Origin: Prevotella sp.
GTDB taxonomy: Bacteria > Bacteroidota > Bacteroidia > Bacteroidales > Bacteroidaceae
NCBI GenBank assembly: GCA_017428925.1
Contig: JAFRPY010000054.1
Location: forward strand, 1 to 47,057
Direction of reading: 5' to 3'
DNA length: 47,057 nucleotides
Positions within the stretch are counted from its first letter, which is position 1, and the number at the start of each line of letters is the position of its first letter. The position numbers and the translations under genes are program-made. The notes beneath the pieces were generated by a model. The model worked only from the letters and a program-made list of their open reading frames with translations, was not told where the DNA came from and made no database searches. Positions 33,835 through 41,790 of this stretch are shown one piece after another.

Positions 33835-35795
33835 TACTTAAATACGATGTGCTGGTGATAGGAGGCGGGCATGCCGGATGCGAGGCAGCATGCGCTTCTG
33901 CCAACATGGGCGCAAAGACATGTCTGGTGACGATGGACATGAACAAGATTGCGCAGATGTCGTGTAACCCTGCCATCGGCGGCATTGCCAAAGGTCAGAT
34001 TGTCCGCGAGATTGATGCCATGGGCGGACAGATGGCATTGGTGTCCGATGCCACCGCCATCCAATTCCGCATGCTCAACCGCTCGAAAGGACCGGCCATG
34101 TGGAGTCCGCGCGCTCAGTGCGACCGAGGGAAATTCATCTGGGAGTGGCGAAAAAAACTCGATGAAACCGCAAATCTCGATATCTGGCAGGACCAGGCAG
34201 AAGAGCTGTTAGTGGAACCCAATAGTCAAGCATGTTGCCGTGCCACGGCAACAAAATCCGTCATCGGCGTACGCACCATCTGGGGCTGCGAGCTCCGGGC
34301 CAAAGCCGTCATCATCACCGCCGGGACATTCCTCAACGGACTCTTGCACATCGGCCGGAAAATGGTGCCCGGCGGACGCATAGCCGAGCCAGCCGTTCTC
34401 CATTTCACCGAGAGTATTACCCGTCATGGCATCACTACGGCACGGATGAAGACCGGCACGCCCGTTCGTATCGACAAACGGAGCGTCCATTTCGAAGACA
34501 CCGAAATACAACCCGGCGAGAACGATTTTCACCGTTTCTCCTATATGGGCAAACCGCGCCCCCTACCCCAGTTACCCTGCTGGACTTTCAACACCAATAA
34601 AGAATGCCATGAAGTCCTGATGAGCGGCATTGCCGACTCACCTTTATATAATGGCCAGATTCAATCCATTGGCCCGCGCTATTGTCCGTCGGTAGAAACA
34701 AAACTGATTACCTTCCCGGAACGCGAGAGTCATCCGCTGTTCCTCGAACCAGAAGGCGTTGACACGAATGAAATGTATCTGAACGGGTTCTCGTCAAGCA
34801 TGCCCATGGACGTACAGATAGAAGCCCTAAAGAAAATTCCGGCCCTGCGCGACTTGAAAGTCTATCGTCCAGGATATGCCATTGAGTACGATTTCTTTGA
34901 TCCCACACAACTGAAACACTCGCTGGAATCGAAGGTTATCAACGGTCTGTTCTTTGCTGGTCAGGTAAATGGCACAACTGGTTATGAAGAGGCAGGCGGA
35001 CAGGGTACCGTTGCGGGCATCAATGCCGCGCTCTATGCCGGTTCAGCAGGTTGCTGTGCCACAGCAACTATCGATAACGCATTTATCCTCCATCGCGACG
35101 AAGCATATATCGGCGTACTCATCGACGATTTGGTAACCAAAGGCGTTGACGAACCTTACCGCATGTTTACCTCTCGCGCTGAATACCGAATATTGCTCAG
35201 ACAAGACGATGCCGATGCGCGCCTGACGGAGAAATGCTACAAGCTCGGTCTGGCCAAACGCGAACGTTACGACTGGTGGATGGAAAAGAAAGAAGCCATC
35301 GACCGAATCATCGGATTTTGCGAAAACACTCCCGTTAAAATGAACGACATCAACGGAGCATTGGAAGCACTTGGCACTACTCCGCTTCGTGCAGGATGCA
35401 AGGCCATCGACCTGATTGGCCGACCGCAAATCAATCTCCAGAACCTTTCCGAATTGGTACCAGGACTAAAAGCCGTCATGGAAGATTGCAGAAACAGCAA
35501 AGGCGAAGAGGTGGAATCCCTGCGTATAAGAAAAGACGAAATCATCGAAGCCGCCGAGGTGAAGATGAAATACAAAGGATATATCGAACGCGAACGCATC
35601 GTGGCCGACAAAATGCACCGGCTGGAAAACATCAAAATAAAGGGGCGCTTCGACTACGATTCACTACAAAGCCTAAGCATTGAATGCCGCCAGAAACTGA
35701 ATCGCATCAATCCCGAAACACTTGCACAGGCAAGCAGAATCCCTGGAGTCTCACCAAGCGACATCAACGTACTGTTGGTTTTGCTTGGAAGATGA
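33831..35795 (+). CDS. mnmG: tRNA uridine-5-carboxymethylaminomethyl modification enzyme
   Basis: Protein of 654 residues, the FAD-binding partner of MnmE in making cmnm5U34 of certain tRNAs. Visible marks: GGGHAGCEAACASANMG (FAD fold), CNPAIGGIAKGQIVREIDAMGG, GPAMWSPRAQCDR, the MKTGTP motif, and the C-terminal helical domain ending in VLLVLLGR. Two loops contain unusual insertions, SQACCRATAT and AGCCATAT, each encoded by a small perfect palindrome (34233-34253 and 35050-35068). Length is at the long end of the family, partly for this reason. Location beside parS is common near bacterial origins. Confidence 0.95.
   Translation: MILKYDVLVIGGGHAGCEAACASANMGAKTCLVTMDMNKIAQMSCNPAIGGIAKGQIVREIDAMGGQMALVSDATAIQFRMLNRSKGPAMWSPRAQCDRGKFIWEWRKKLDETANLDIWQDQAEELLVEPNSQACCRATATKSVIGVRTIWGCELRAKAVIITAGTFLNGLLHIGRKMVPGGRIAEPAVLHFTESITRHGITTARMKTGTPVRIDKRSVHFEDTEIQPGENDFHRFSYMGKPRPLPQLPCWTFNTNKECHEVLMSGIADSPLYNGQIQSIGPRYCPSVETKLITFPERESHPLFLEPEGVDTNEMYLNGFSSSMPMDVQIEALKKIPALRDLKVYRPGYAIEYDFFDPTQLKHSLESKVINGLFFAGQVNGTTGYEEAGGQGTVAGINAALYAGSAGCCATATIDNAFILHRDEAYIGVLIDDLVTKGVDEPYRMFTSRAEYRILLRQDDADARLTEKCYKLGLAKRERYDWWMEKKEAIDRIIGFCENTPVKMNDINGALEALGTTPLRAGCKAIDLIGRPQINLQNLSELVPGLKAVMEDCRNSKGEEVESLRIRKDEIIEAAEVKMKYKGYIERERIVADKMHRLENIKIKGRFDYDSLQSLSIECRQKLNRINPETLAQASRIPGVSPSDINVLLVLLGR
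34233..34253. repeat. Mini-palindrome 1 inside mnmG
   Basis: TGTTGCCGTG, one C, then CACGGCAACA: perfect 10-bp arms. It encodes CCRAT in a loop between conserved MnmG segments. Confidence 0.8.
35050..35068. repeat. Mini-palindrome 2 inside mnmG
   Basis: GTTGCTGTG, one C, then CACAGCAAC: perfect 9-bp arms. It differs from copy 1 by a compensated pair (C-G to T-A) and encodes CCAT in a second loop. Confidence 0.8.
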
Positions 35796-35831
35796 CCGGC
35801 TTCTCCTGAAACGTCATCCATAACGGAAGAC

Positions 35832-35847
35832 TGTTTCACGTGAAACA
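35832..35847. promoter_or_regulatory. parS centromere site 1
   Basis: TGTTTCACGTGAAACA, a perfect 16-bp palindrome identical to the canonical ParB-binding parS sequence, between mnmG and apt. Confidence 0.9.
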
Positions 35848-35894
35848 ATTGCGCTTAAAAAAGACAAATAAATCAAACCAAAACCGATAAAAAC

Positions 35895-36428
35895 ATGAAA
35901 AAGAACAATCAAGTCTTGTTGGACAATCTTCGCAGTATTCCTGATTTTCCGAAAAAAGGTATCAACTTTCGTGATGTGACTACACTCTATAAAAGTGCGG
36001 AGTGCATGAAAATCATGGTCGATGAACTTTACGAGATCTACAAAGACAAGGGTATCACCAAAATTGTAGGTATCGAAAGCCGCGGTTTTATCATGGCAGC
36101 CGCTTTGGCCGTAAAGTTAGGTTGCGGCGTTGTTTTGGCCAGAAAACCGGGAAAGCTTCCCTACACGACCATCAAAGAATCGTTCTCCAAGGAATATGGC
36201 GTGGATACTGTTGAGATGCACATCGATTCCATTGATGAAAACGACATTGTGCTCATTCACGACGACTTGTTGGCTACGGGTGGAACCGCAAAGGCCGCCT
36301 ATAAACTCGTCCAACATTTCCACCCAAAGAAGACATACATCAACTTCATCATCGAGATTACCGACGAAGGTTTACATGGCCGCGAGGTGTTCGATGGTGT
36401 TGAGCTAACAACACTGCTGACCATTTAA
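35895..36428 (+). CDS. apt: Adenine phosphoribosyltransferase
   Basis: Protein of 177 residues, the family's normal length. It converts adenine and PRPP to AMP in purine salvage. The PRPP-binding motif is VLIHDDLLATGGTAKAA; N-terminal IPDFPKKGINFRDVT and the loop RKPGKLPYTTIKESFSKEYG are diagnostic. It lies between two parS sites, 99 bp after mnmG and 84 bp before the uvrC start. A plus-strand run from 32737 to deoC is possible, but dtd has its own promoter. Confidence 0.95.
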   Translation: MKKNNQVLLDNLRSIPDFPKKGINFRDVTTLYKSAECMKIMVDELYEIYKDKGITKIVGIESRGFIMAAALAVKLGCGVVLARKPGKLPYTTIKESFSKEYGVDTVEMHIDSIDENDIVLIHDDLLATGGTAKAAYKLVQHFHPKKTYINFIIEITDEGLHGREVFDGVELTTLLTI

Positions 36429-36457
36429 CGGTGTTGATACACAAACGAAGGAGTGAA

Positions 36458-36473
36458 TGTTTCACGTGAAACA
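36458..36473. promoter_or_regulatory. parS centromere site 2
   Basis: A second exact TGTTTCACGTGAAACA, 626 bp from site 1. It lies inside an upstream extension of the uvrC frame (would read VSRET), which supports the later uvrC start. Confidence 0.9.
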
Positions 36474-36512
36474 AATCGCACGCAATTACCTTTTAGTAAA
36501 CACTTTAACAGA

Positions 36513-38354
36513 ATGACGAAGGAAGAAAACGAGGCTCGTCTTGCCAAATTGCAGAACATCGTAAAGAACCTGCCCGAGAAACCGGGCAGCTATCAATACT
36601 ATGACAAGGAGCAAACCATAATTTATGTCGGCAAGGCAAAAAACCTAAAGGCCCGCGTTTCTTCCTATTTCCACAAGGAAGTGGATCGGTTCAAGACAAA
36701 AGTGCTGGTTTCCAAAATCTGGGACATCACCTACACGGTGGTGAATACCGAAGAGGACGCGCTGCTTTTAGAGAACGCCCTCATCAAAAAATACAATCCC
36801 CGATACAACGTATTGCTAAAAGACGGCAAGACGTACCCCTCCATCTGCATGACCAAAGAATATCTGCCGAGGATTTTCAAGACACGAACCATTAACAAAA
36901 AATGGGGACAATACTTTGGCCCTTATTCGCATATCGGGAGCATGTACGCCATGCTCGACATCATCAACAAGCTCTACAAGCCCCGAACCTGCCGTTTTCC
37001 AATAACAAAAGAAGGCATCGCGCAAGGCAAATACAAACCCTGTCTGGAATACTATATCCATAACTGTGGGGCGCCTTGCATTGGAAAACAGTCGTACGAG
37101 GACTATCAGGAGAACATGGAGCAGGCGCGTGAAATACTGAAAGGCCATACGAGAGAGCTCCAGCGGATGCTTTTCTACAAGATGCAACAGGCCGCTGAAG
37201 ACTTGAAATTCGAACAGGCACAGTCGCTGAAAATGCGTTATGAAGCACTGGAAAACTACGCCGCAAAGAGCGAAGTGGTCAGTCATACCATCAACGATGT
37301 GGACGTGTTTACGATTACGAGCGACGAGAAAAATGCCTTCATCAACTACATACATGTTGAGCAAGGGCAGGTCAACCAGAGTTTCACTTTCGAGTACAAG
37401 AAAAAACTGAACGAAAGCGACGAGGAATTGCTGCAGTTGGGCATCGTTGAGATGCGCGAAAGATTCAAAAGCACGGCAAAAGAGATAATCCTGGCCGAAG
37501 AACTGGACATACAATTAGACGGAATTACGCTGACCATTCCACAACGTGGCGACAAGCGAAAACTGCTCGATTTGTCCATCCAAAACGGCAAGCAATACAA
37601 ATTCGACCGCCTGAAACAGGCCGAGAAACTGAATCCTGAACAACGGGCTACCCGACTGATGAAAGAGCTTCAGACTGCGCTGAAACTCCCTAAAATGCCC
37701 TATCATATAGAGTGCTTCGACAACTCAAATATTTCGGGCACAGATGCCGTGGCGGGATGCGTGGTGTTCAAGGCCATGAAACCATCGAAAAAAGACTACC
37801 GCAAATACAATATAAAGACGGTGACCGGCCCCGACGACTACGCCTCGATGAAAGAGGTGGTGCATCGCCGATACACCCGTATGATGGAAGAAAACACCCC
37901 CCTACCCGACCTGATCATCACCGATGGCGGCATCGGACAAATGCACGTTGTCAGGGAGGTCGTGGTTGATGAACTGAAACTCGATATTCCGATTGCAGGA
38001 CTGGCCAAAGACGACCGCCACCGGACAAACGAATTGCTGGCCGGATGGCCCGCCCAGACCGTTGGCATCGACGTGAAAAGCGAGCTTTTCAGGGTGCTGA
38101 CGCAAATCCAGGACGAAGTACACCGCTATGCCATCAGCTTCCACCGCGACAAGCGTTCGAAGCACGCCCTGCACTCGGAACTGGAGAACATCCGCGGCAT
38201 TGGTCCCAAAACCCGCGAACAACTCCTAAATTCCTTAAAATCAGTGCGTAAGATAAAAGAAGCAGGGCTGGAAGAACTCATTTCGATAGCGGGTAAAGCC
38301 AAGGCGCAAATCGTCTACGACCACTTCCACGCATCCGAAGAAAACACGCCCTGA
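36513..38354 (+). CDS. uvrC: Excinuclease ABC subunit C
   Basis: Protein of 613 residues that makes both incisions in nucleotide excision repair with UvrAB. GIY-YIG nuclease domain (~20-100: PGSYQYYDKEQTIIYVGKAKN), Cys-containing region KPCLEYYIHNCGAPC, UVR helix (~205-240), RNase H-like nuclease (HIECFDNSNISGTDAVA; LIITDGGIGQMHV) and a C-terminal helix-hairpin-helix pair (IRGIGPKTREQLL). Start chosen at 36513 (MTKEENEARL), since the frame from 36453 would translate parS. Confidence 0.93.
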   Translation: MTKEENEARLAKLQNIVKNLPEKPGSYQYYDKEQTIIYVGKAKNLKARVSSYFHKEVDRFKTKVLVSKIWDITYTVVNTEEDALLLENALIKKYNPRYNVLLKDGKTYPSICMTKEYLPRIFKTRTINKKWGQYFGPYSHIGSMYAMLDIINKLYKPRTCRFPITKEGIAQGKYKPCLEYYIHNCGAPCIGKQSYEDYQENMEQAREILKGHTRELQRMLFYKMQQAAEDLKFEQAQSLKMRYEALENYAAKSEVVSHTINDVDVFTITSDEKNAFINYIHVEQGQVNQSFTFEYKKKLNESDEELLQLGIVEMRERFKSTAKEIILAEELDIQLDGITLTIPQRGDKRKLLDLSIQNGKQYKFDRLKQAEKLNPEQRATRLMKELQTALKLPKMPYHIECFDNSNISGTDAVAGCVVFKAMKPSKKDYRKYNIKTVTGPDDYASMKEVVHRRYTRMMEENTPLPDLIITDGGIGQMHVVREVVVDELKLDIPIAGLAKDDRHRTNELLAGWPAQTVGIDVKSELFRVLTQIQDEVHRYAISFHRDKRSKHALHSELENIRGIGPKTREQLLNSLKSVRKIKEAGLEELISIAGKAKAQIVYDHFHASEENTP

Positions 38355-38383
38355 ACTTTTTCCAGACAACAAGTCCGCTAACA

Positions 38384-38416
38384 TTTGGTAGAATAAAAAA
38401 AATAATATATCTTTGC
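38384..38416 (+). promoter_or_regulatory. Promoter of the dtd gene group
   Basis: TTTG at 38384-38387, 20 bases, TATCTTTGC at 38408-38416: an exact consensus match, 37 bp before dtd. Confidence 0.85.
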
Positions 38417-38453
38417 AAAAGAAATCACCAAGAATCAAAAATCCTGTCAAACT

Positions 38454-38906
38454 ATGAGAGCAGTCATCCAGCGCGTCCAACATGCCAGCGTCACCATCGA
38501 CGGCAAAACGAAGTCGGCCATCGGGCCGGGCTTCCTTATCCTATTGGGCGTATGCGAGGAAGACACCAGCGAAGACGCTGAATGGCTTGCCAAAAAGATT
38601 TCCGGACTACGCGTCTTCGACGATGAAAACGGAGTGATGAACGTCGACATTCACGGCATCGGCGGCGATGCGCTTGTGGTATCGCAATTCACGCTGTTTG
38701 CGAGCTACAAGAAGGGCAATCGCCCCTCGTGGTTCAGGGCAGCCCGCCACGAGATTTCCGTGCCGCTGTACGAAGAATTTTGCGCCCTGCTCAGCGACGC
38801 ATTGGGCAAGCCCGTAGGCACTGGCGAATTTGGCGCAGAAATGAAAGTAGAACTGATTAATGACGGACCAGTAACCATTTGTATGGATACTAAAAACAAA
38901 GAATAA
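38454..38906 (+). CDS. dtd: D-aminoacyl-tRNA deacylase
   Basis: Protein of 150 residues that removes D-amino acids from mischarged tRNAs. The conserved VSQFTLFASYKKGNRPSW holds the catalytic-site SQFTL motif, and the second signature (usually 'NxGPVT') reads INDGPVTICMDT near the C-terminus. N-terminal MRAVIQRVQHASVTIDG is typical. First gene of a tight group with the membrane protein (1 bp gap), MazG-like protein and deoC. Confidence 0.94.
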   Translation: MRAVIQRVQHASVTIDGKTKSAIGPGFLILLGVCEEDTSEDAEWLAKKISGLRVFDDENGVMNVDIHGIGGDALVVSQFTLFASYKKGNRPSWFRAARHEISVPLYEEFCALLSDALGKPVGTGEFGAEMKVELINDGPVTICMDTKNKE

Positions 38907-38907
38907 T

Positions 38908-39153
38908 ATGGAAAAGAAAAAATTAACTGATCTTACCTTAACCGCAGGTGTCATCGCAGTCATCGGCATGCTGCTTGGTAATTTTATTTGGGTGCCTTAT
39001 CTCAGAATCATCTTTTGTGCCATTGTGGTCTTAATCACCTTGTTCAACCTGACACAATTGAAGAATCTTAGGAAAATGGATCTGCTGTTGAACGTGCTCT
39101 GGTTCCTGTGGGCAGGATGGAGTATTATCTATCTGGTAATGAACAGGTTATGA
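38908..39153 (+). CDS. Small membrane protein
   Basis: Protein of 81 residues with three hydrophobic segments (about 10-27, 31-48 and 58-77) and short charged linkers (QLKNLRKMDL). No family recognised. It is coupled to its neighbours: 1 bp after dtd, and its stop overlaps the MazG-like start (ATGA). Confidence 0.75.
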   Translation: MEKKKLTDLTLTAGVIAVIGMLLGNFIWVPYLRIIFCAIVVLITLFNLTQLKNLRKMDLLLNVLWFLWAGWSIIYLVMNRL

Positions 39154-39497
39154 CCTTAAAGGAAGCACAGGAGGCTGTCGATATCTGGATCAAGGAATAC
39201 GGGGTGCGCTACTTCTCGGAACTGACGAACATGGCTTGTCTTACCGAGGAAGTCGGCGAACTGGCGCGCGTCATCAGCCGCCGATACGGCGACCAGTCGT
39301 GGAAATCCACCGATTCACGTGCCAAAGACAATGGAAAGAAAGCACTTGGCGAAGAAATGGCCGACGTGCTCTGGGTGCTCCTCTGCCTGGCCAACCAGAC
39401 GGGCGTAGACCTCACCGACGAGCTCATCAAGAGCATCGAAAAGAAAACTTTCCGTGACCGCAGCCGTCATTTAGACAATCCGAAACTCAAAACATAA
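39150..39497 (+). CDS. MazG-like nucleotide pyrophosphohydrolase
   Basis: Protein of 115 residues, single MazG domain. The metal-binding acidic residues are visible in CLTEEVGELARVISRR (EExxE) and LGEEMADVLWVLLCLA (ExxD). Single-domain members hydrolyse non-canonical NTPs to monophosphates. The start at 39150 overlaps the stop of the upstream membrane protein; an earlier frame from 39108 would overlap that gene by 46 bp. Pairing with dtd and deoC suggests a quality-control and salvage group. Confidence 0.85.
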   Translation: MTLKEAQEAVDIWIKEYGVRYFSELTNMACLTEEVGELARVISRRYGDQSWKSTDSRAKDNGKKALGEEMADVLWVLLCLANQTGVDLTDELIKSIEKKTFRDRSRHLDNPKLKT

Positions 39498-39508
39498 CAT
39501 TTAATACT

Positions 39509-40402
39509 ATGGCAGAATTAAGCAAATACGAACAGGCGCTCGCAAAATACAACTGCGAGCTTGACGACCAGCAAGTGGCCGAGGCCGTGAAGAAAATCAT
39601 TGCCGAAAAAGTACCCGAAAATGATAATCTCGAAGTGAAAAAATTCCTCTTCGGCAGTATCGAGTTGACAACACTAAAGACCACCGACTCCGACGAGAGC
39701 GTAATGGCCTTTACCGAGCGCGTAAACCAATTCGACCAACAATACGCCGACCTGCCCCATGTGGCAACCATCTGCGTGTATCCGTGCTTTGCCAAGGTGG
39801 TTCACGACACCCTTGAGGTGGATGGTGTCGAAATTGCCTGCGTTAGCGGAAGTTTCCCCTCGTCGCAGGCACTCATCGAAGTGAAGGTGGCCGAGACCGC
39901 CCTGGCCGTCAAGGATGGTGCTACAGAAATCGATATCGTGATGCCCGTGGGCAAATTCCTCAGCGGCGACTATGAGACCATGTGCGAGGATATCCACGAA
40001 CTGAAAGAGGTTTGTGGCGAAGAAGTTGCCATGAAAGTCATTCTCGAAACAGGATGCCTCATGACCGCTTCCAACATCAAGAAAGCATCGATTTTATCGA
40101 TGTATGCGGGGGGCGACTATATCAAGACTTCCACCGGCAAGGAGAAAATCTCGGCCACACCCGAAGCCGCCTACGTGATGTGCCAGGCCATCAAGGAATA
40201 TTACGATGAGACCGGCATTCAGATTGGCTTCAAGCCCGCTGGCGGAATCAACACCGTGATGGATGCCATGATCTACTACACCATCGTGAAAGAGGTTCTG
40301 GGCGAAAAATGGCTCACCAACAAATGGTTCCGTCTTGGCACGTCGAGACTGGCCAACCTCCTGCTGAGCGAAATAGAAGGGCGTGAAACCAAATTCTTCT
40401 AA
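39509..40402 (+). CDS. deoC: Deoxyribose-phosphate aldolase
   Basis: Protein of 297 residues, longer than the ~220-250 of many DeoC, as usual for Bacteroidota. It splits deoxyribose 5-phosphate into glyceraldehyde 3-phosphate and acetaldehyde. The Schiff-base Lys is in DYIKTSTGKE, with ILETGCL and the later IGFKPAGGI strand also diagnostic. It follows the MazG-like gene by 11 bp and is followed by a terminator. Confidence 0.93.
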   Translation: MAELSKYEQALAKYNCELDDQQVAEAVKKIIAEKVPENDNLEVKKFLFGSIELTTLKTTDSDESVMAFTERVNQFDQQYADLPHVATICVYPCFAKVVHDTLEVDGVEIACVSGSFPSSQALIEVKVAETALAVKDGATEIDIVMPVGKFLSGDYETMCEDIHELKEVCGEEVAMKVILETGCLMTASNIKKASILSMYAGGDYIKTSTGKEKISATPEAAYVMCQAIKEYYDETGIQIGFKPAGGINTVMDAMIYYTIVKEVLGEKWLTNKWFRLGTSRLANLLLSEIEGRETKFF

Positions 40403-40441
40403 GAAAAAGAAAGCCCCTACCCCATCGCTGTCAATCCGATT

Positions 40442-40475
40442 TAGCCGTTCCACACCGCCTGGAACGGCTATTTTA
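40442..40475 (+). terminator. Terminator after deoC
   Basis: TAGCCGTTCC and GGAACGGCTA (10-bp arms, 9-base loop), followed by TTTTATTT. Confidence 0.85.
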
Positions 40476-40493
40476 TTTGCCCGTAACGATGAT

Positions 40494-40657
40494 TCGGATT
40501 GCCAAAAAGCATCGTCCGAGTTGTAATTTCAATGAAATTGCAAAGCAAAATCAATGAAATTGCTCAGCAATTTCAATTAAATTGGTCGGCAATTTCATTG
40601 AAATTACAACTCGAATCATACGCTTTGGCAATTCGAACGATGATAATTGGCAAGAAA
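40494..40657. repeat. Four-palindrome intergenic element, copy C
   Basis: Fifteen-base palindromes (AATTTCAATGAAATT and variants) start at 40525, 40547, 40569 and 40591, exactly 22 bp apart. The array is bracketed by CGAGTTGTAATTTC on the left and its complement GAAATTACAACTCG on the right, and further out by GATTGCCAA and TTGGCAATTC. The left half reads almost the same as copy A. Confidence 0.88.
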
Positions 40658-40663
40658 AATAAA

Positions 40664-40695
40664 GGCAGCCGGCCAGCGATACGCTGACGGCTGCC
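40664..40695 (-). terminator. Terminator of the polyprenyl synthase gene
   Basis: GGCAGCCG and CGGCTGCC with inner CAGCG/CGCTG pairing; on the minus strand it is followed by TTTATTTTT. Confidence 0.75.
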
Positions 40696-40725
40696 GTGTG
40701 AATACATGGTAATGATTTTTATTTT

Positions 40726-41706
40726 CTAACTGTTCCGCTGGACGACGAAATCCAGATAAGCCTGAAATGCAGCGGCAACTTCCGGATCCACCACTTCGCT
40801 CACGATGAACTGCTGCGCCTCGGCGTGCAATGCCAGCATGCTCTGCTCGGCATATTCGATGCCGCCGTTCTGCTTCGTGAAATTCACTAAACGCGTGATT
40901 TCATCGGCATTTATCGTGCGTGCTTTCACCTTCCGCGCCAGCTCTTTCATCTCTTCGTTGTCCGTCGAATTGATGGCATAAATGGCGGGTAGCGTCAGTT
41001 TTCCTTCAGCCATATCGTTACCCGTGGGCTTGCCGATTTCCTTCGAGTCGAAATAGTCGAAGATATCGTCGCGGATTTGGAAAATAATGCCCACGTTTTG
41101 TCCGAATTTTATCGCGGCATACAACTCGTCGTCAGACTTCCCCGCTGATATGGCACCAATCGAACAGCAAGCCTCGAAAAGTGCTGCCGTCTTCTGTTCA
41201 ATTACCTGATAGTAAATATCTTCCGAAAGTCCGTCGCAAGAAGTGTTCGTCAGCTGAAGTATTTCACCGTTTGAGAGCGTCTGCCCGAGTTGGGCCAGTC
41301 GTCGTACGATTTTTTCATTATGTGTCAAGCTCACGCTGAGCAATGCCGTCGAGAGGATATAGTCGCCCACCAGTACGGCAACCTTATTATCGTATGTGGC
41401 ATTCACCGACTGCTGCCCCCTGCGCTCCGCGCTTTCATCCACCACGTCGTCATGAACCAACGAGGCCGTATGGAGCAGCTCCAGTCCGACGGCGGCATTC
41501 AGCGTGGCCTCGGTGATGCCACCATAGTTTTTGGCCATGAGCAGCATCAGCATCGGGCGCATTCGCTTGCCGCCACGGTTGCGGATGTGTGAAAGCGCCG
41601 ACTCCAACAGACCGTCGGTATAGGAAAGACTCTGGTTGAACAGAGCGATGAAATCGTTCAATTCTGTCTCAATCGGTTGCTTTATCAGTGAAAGATAATC
41701 CATCAA
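40726..41706 (-). CDS. Polyprenyl diphosphate synthase
   Basis: Protein of 326 residues of the trans-prenyltransferase family. Both aspartate-rich motifs are present: LVHDDVVDE (the usual DDxxD region) and QIRDDIFDYF (DDxxD), plus GGKRMRP for isopentenyl diphosphate. Residues before the first motif are LELLHTA, so the product is probably long-chain, such as the menaquinone side chain, which would serve the fumarate reductase quinone pool. Start at 41706 or the next Met. It is divergent from polA. Confidence 0.88.
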   Translation of the reverse strand: MMDYLSLIKQPIETELNDFIALFNQSLSYTDGLLESALSHIRNRGGKRMRPMLMLLMAKNYGGITEATLNAAVGLELLHTASLVHDDVVDESAERRGQQSVNATYDNKVAVLVGDYILSTALLSVSLTHNEKIVRRLAQLGQTLSNGEILQLTNTSCDGLSEDIYYQVIEQKTAALFEACCSIGAISAGKSDDELYAAIKFGQNVGIIFQIRDDIFDYFDSKEIGKPTGNDMAEGKLTLPAIYAINSTDNEEMKELARKVKARTINADEITRLVNFTKQNGGIEYAEQSMLALHAEAQQFIVSEVVDPEVAAAFQAYLDFVVQRNS

Positions 41707-41722
41707 GTCTTGAATTTTGTTA

Positions 41723-41770
41723 CAAAATTAATGTTTTTATCTGATTAATGAAAAACTTTTTGTAATTTTG
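41723..41770. promoter_or_regulatory. Divergent promoter region, polyprenyl synthase / polA
   Basis: TAATTTTG at 41763-41770 on the plus strand faces polA, and the complement of CAAAATTA at 41723-41730 faces the synthase gene. Neither has an exact TTTG at the usual spacing. Confidence 0.5.
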
Positions 41771-41790
41771 AACAGAAAATTTTGATTATT

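Noticed and set aside
35832-36473. The replication origin itself
   Set aside because: parS and mnmG suggest proximity, but no dnaA gene or cluster of DnaA boxes was seen here.
36453-36512. Earlier GTG start of uvrC
   Set aside because: It would translate a parS site and adds 20 residues before the family N-terminus.
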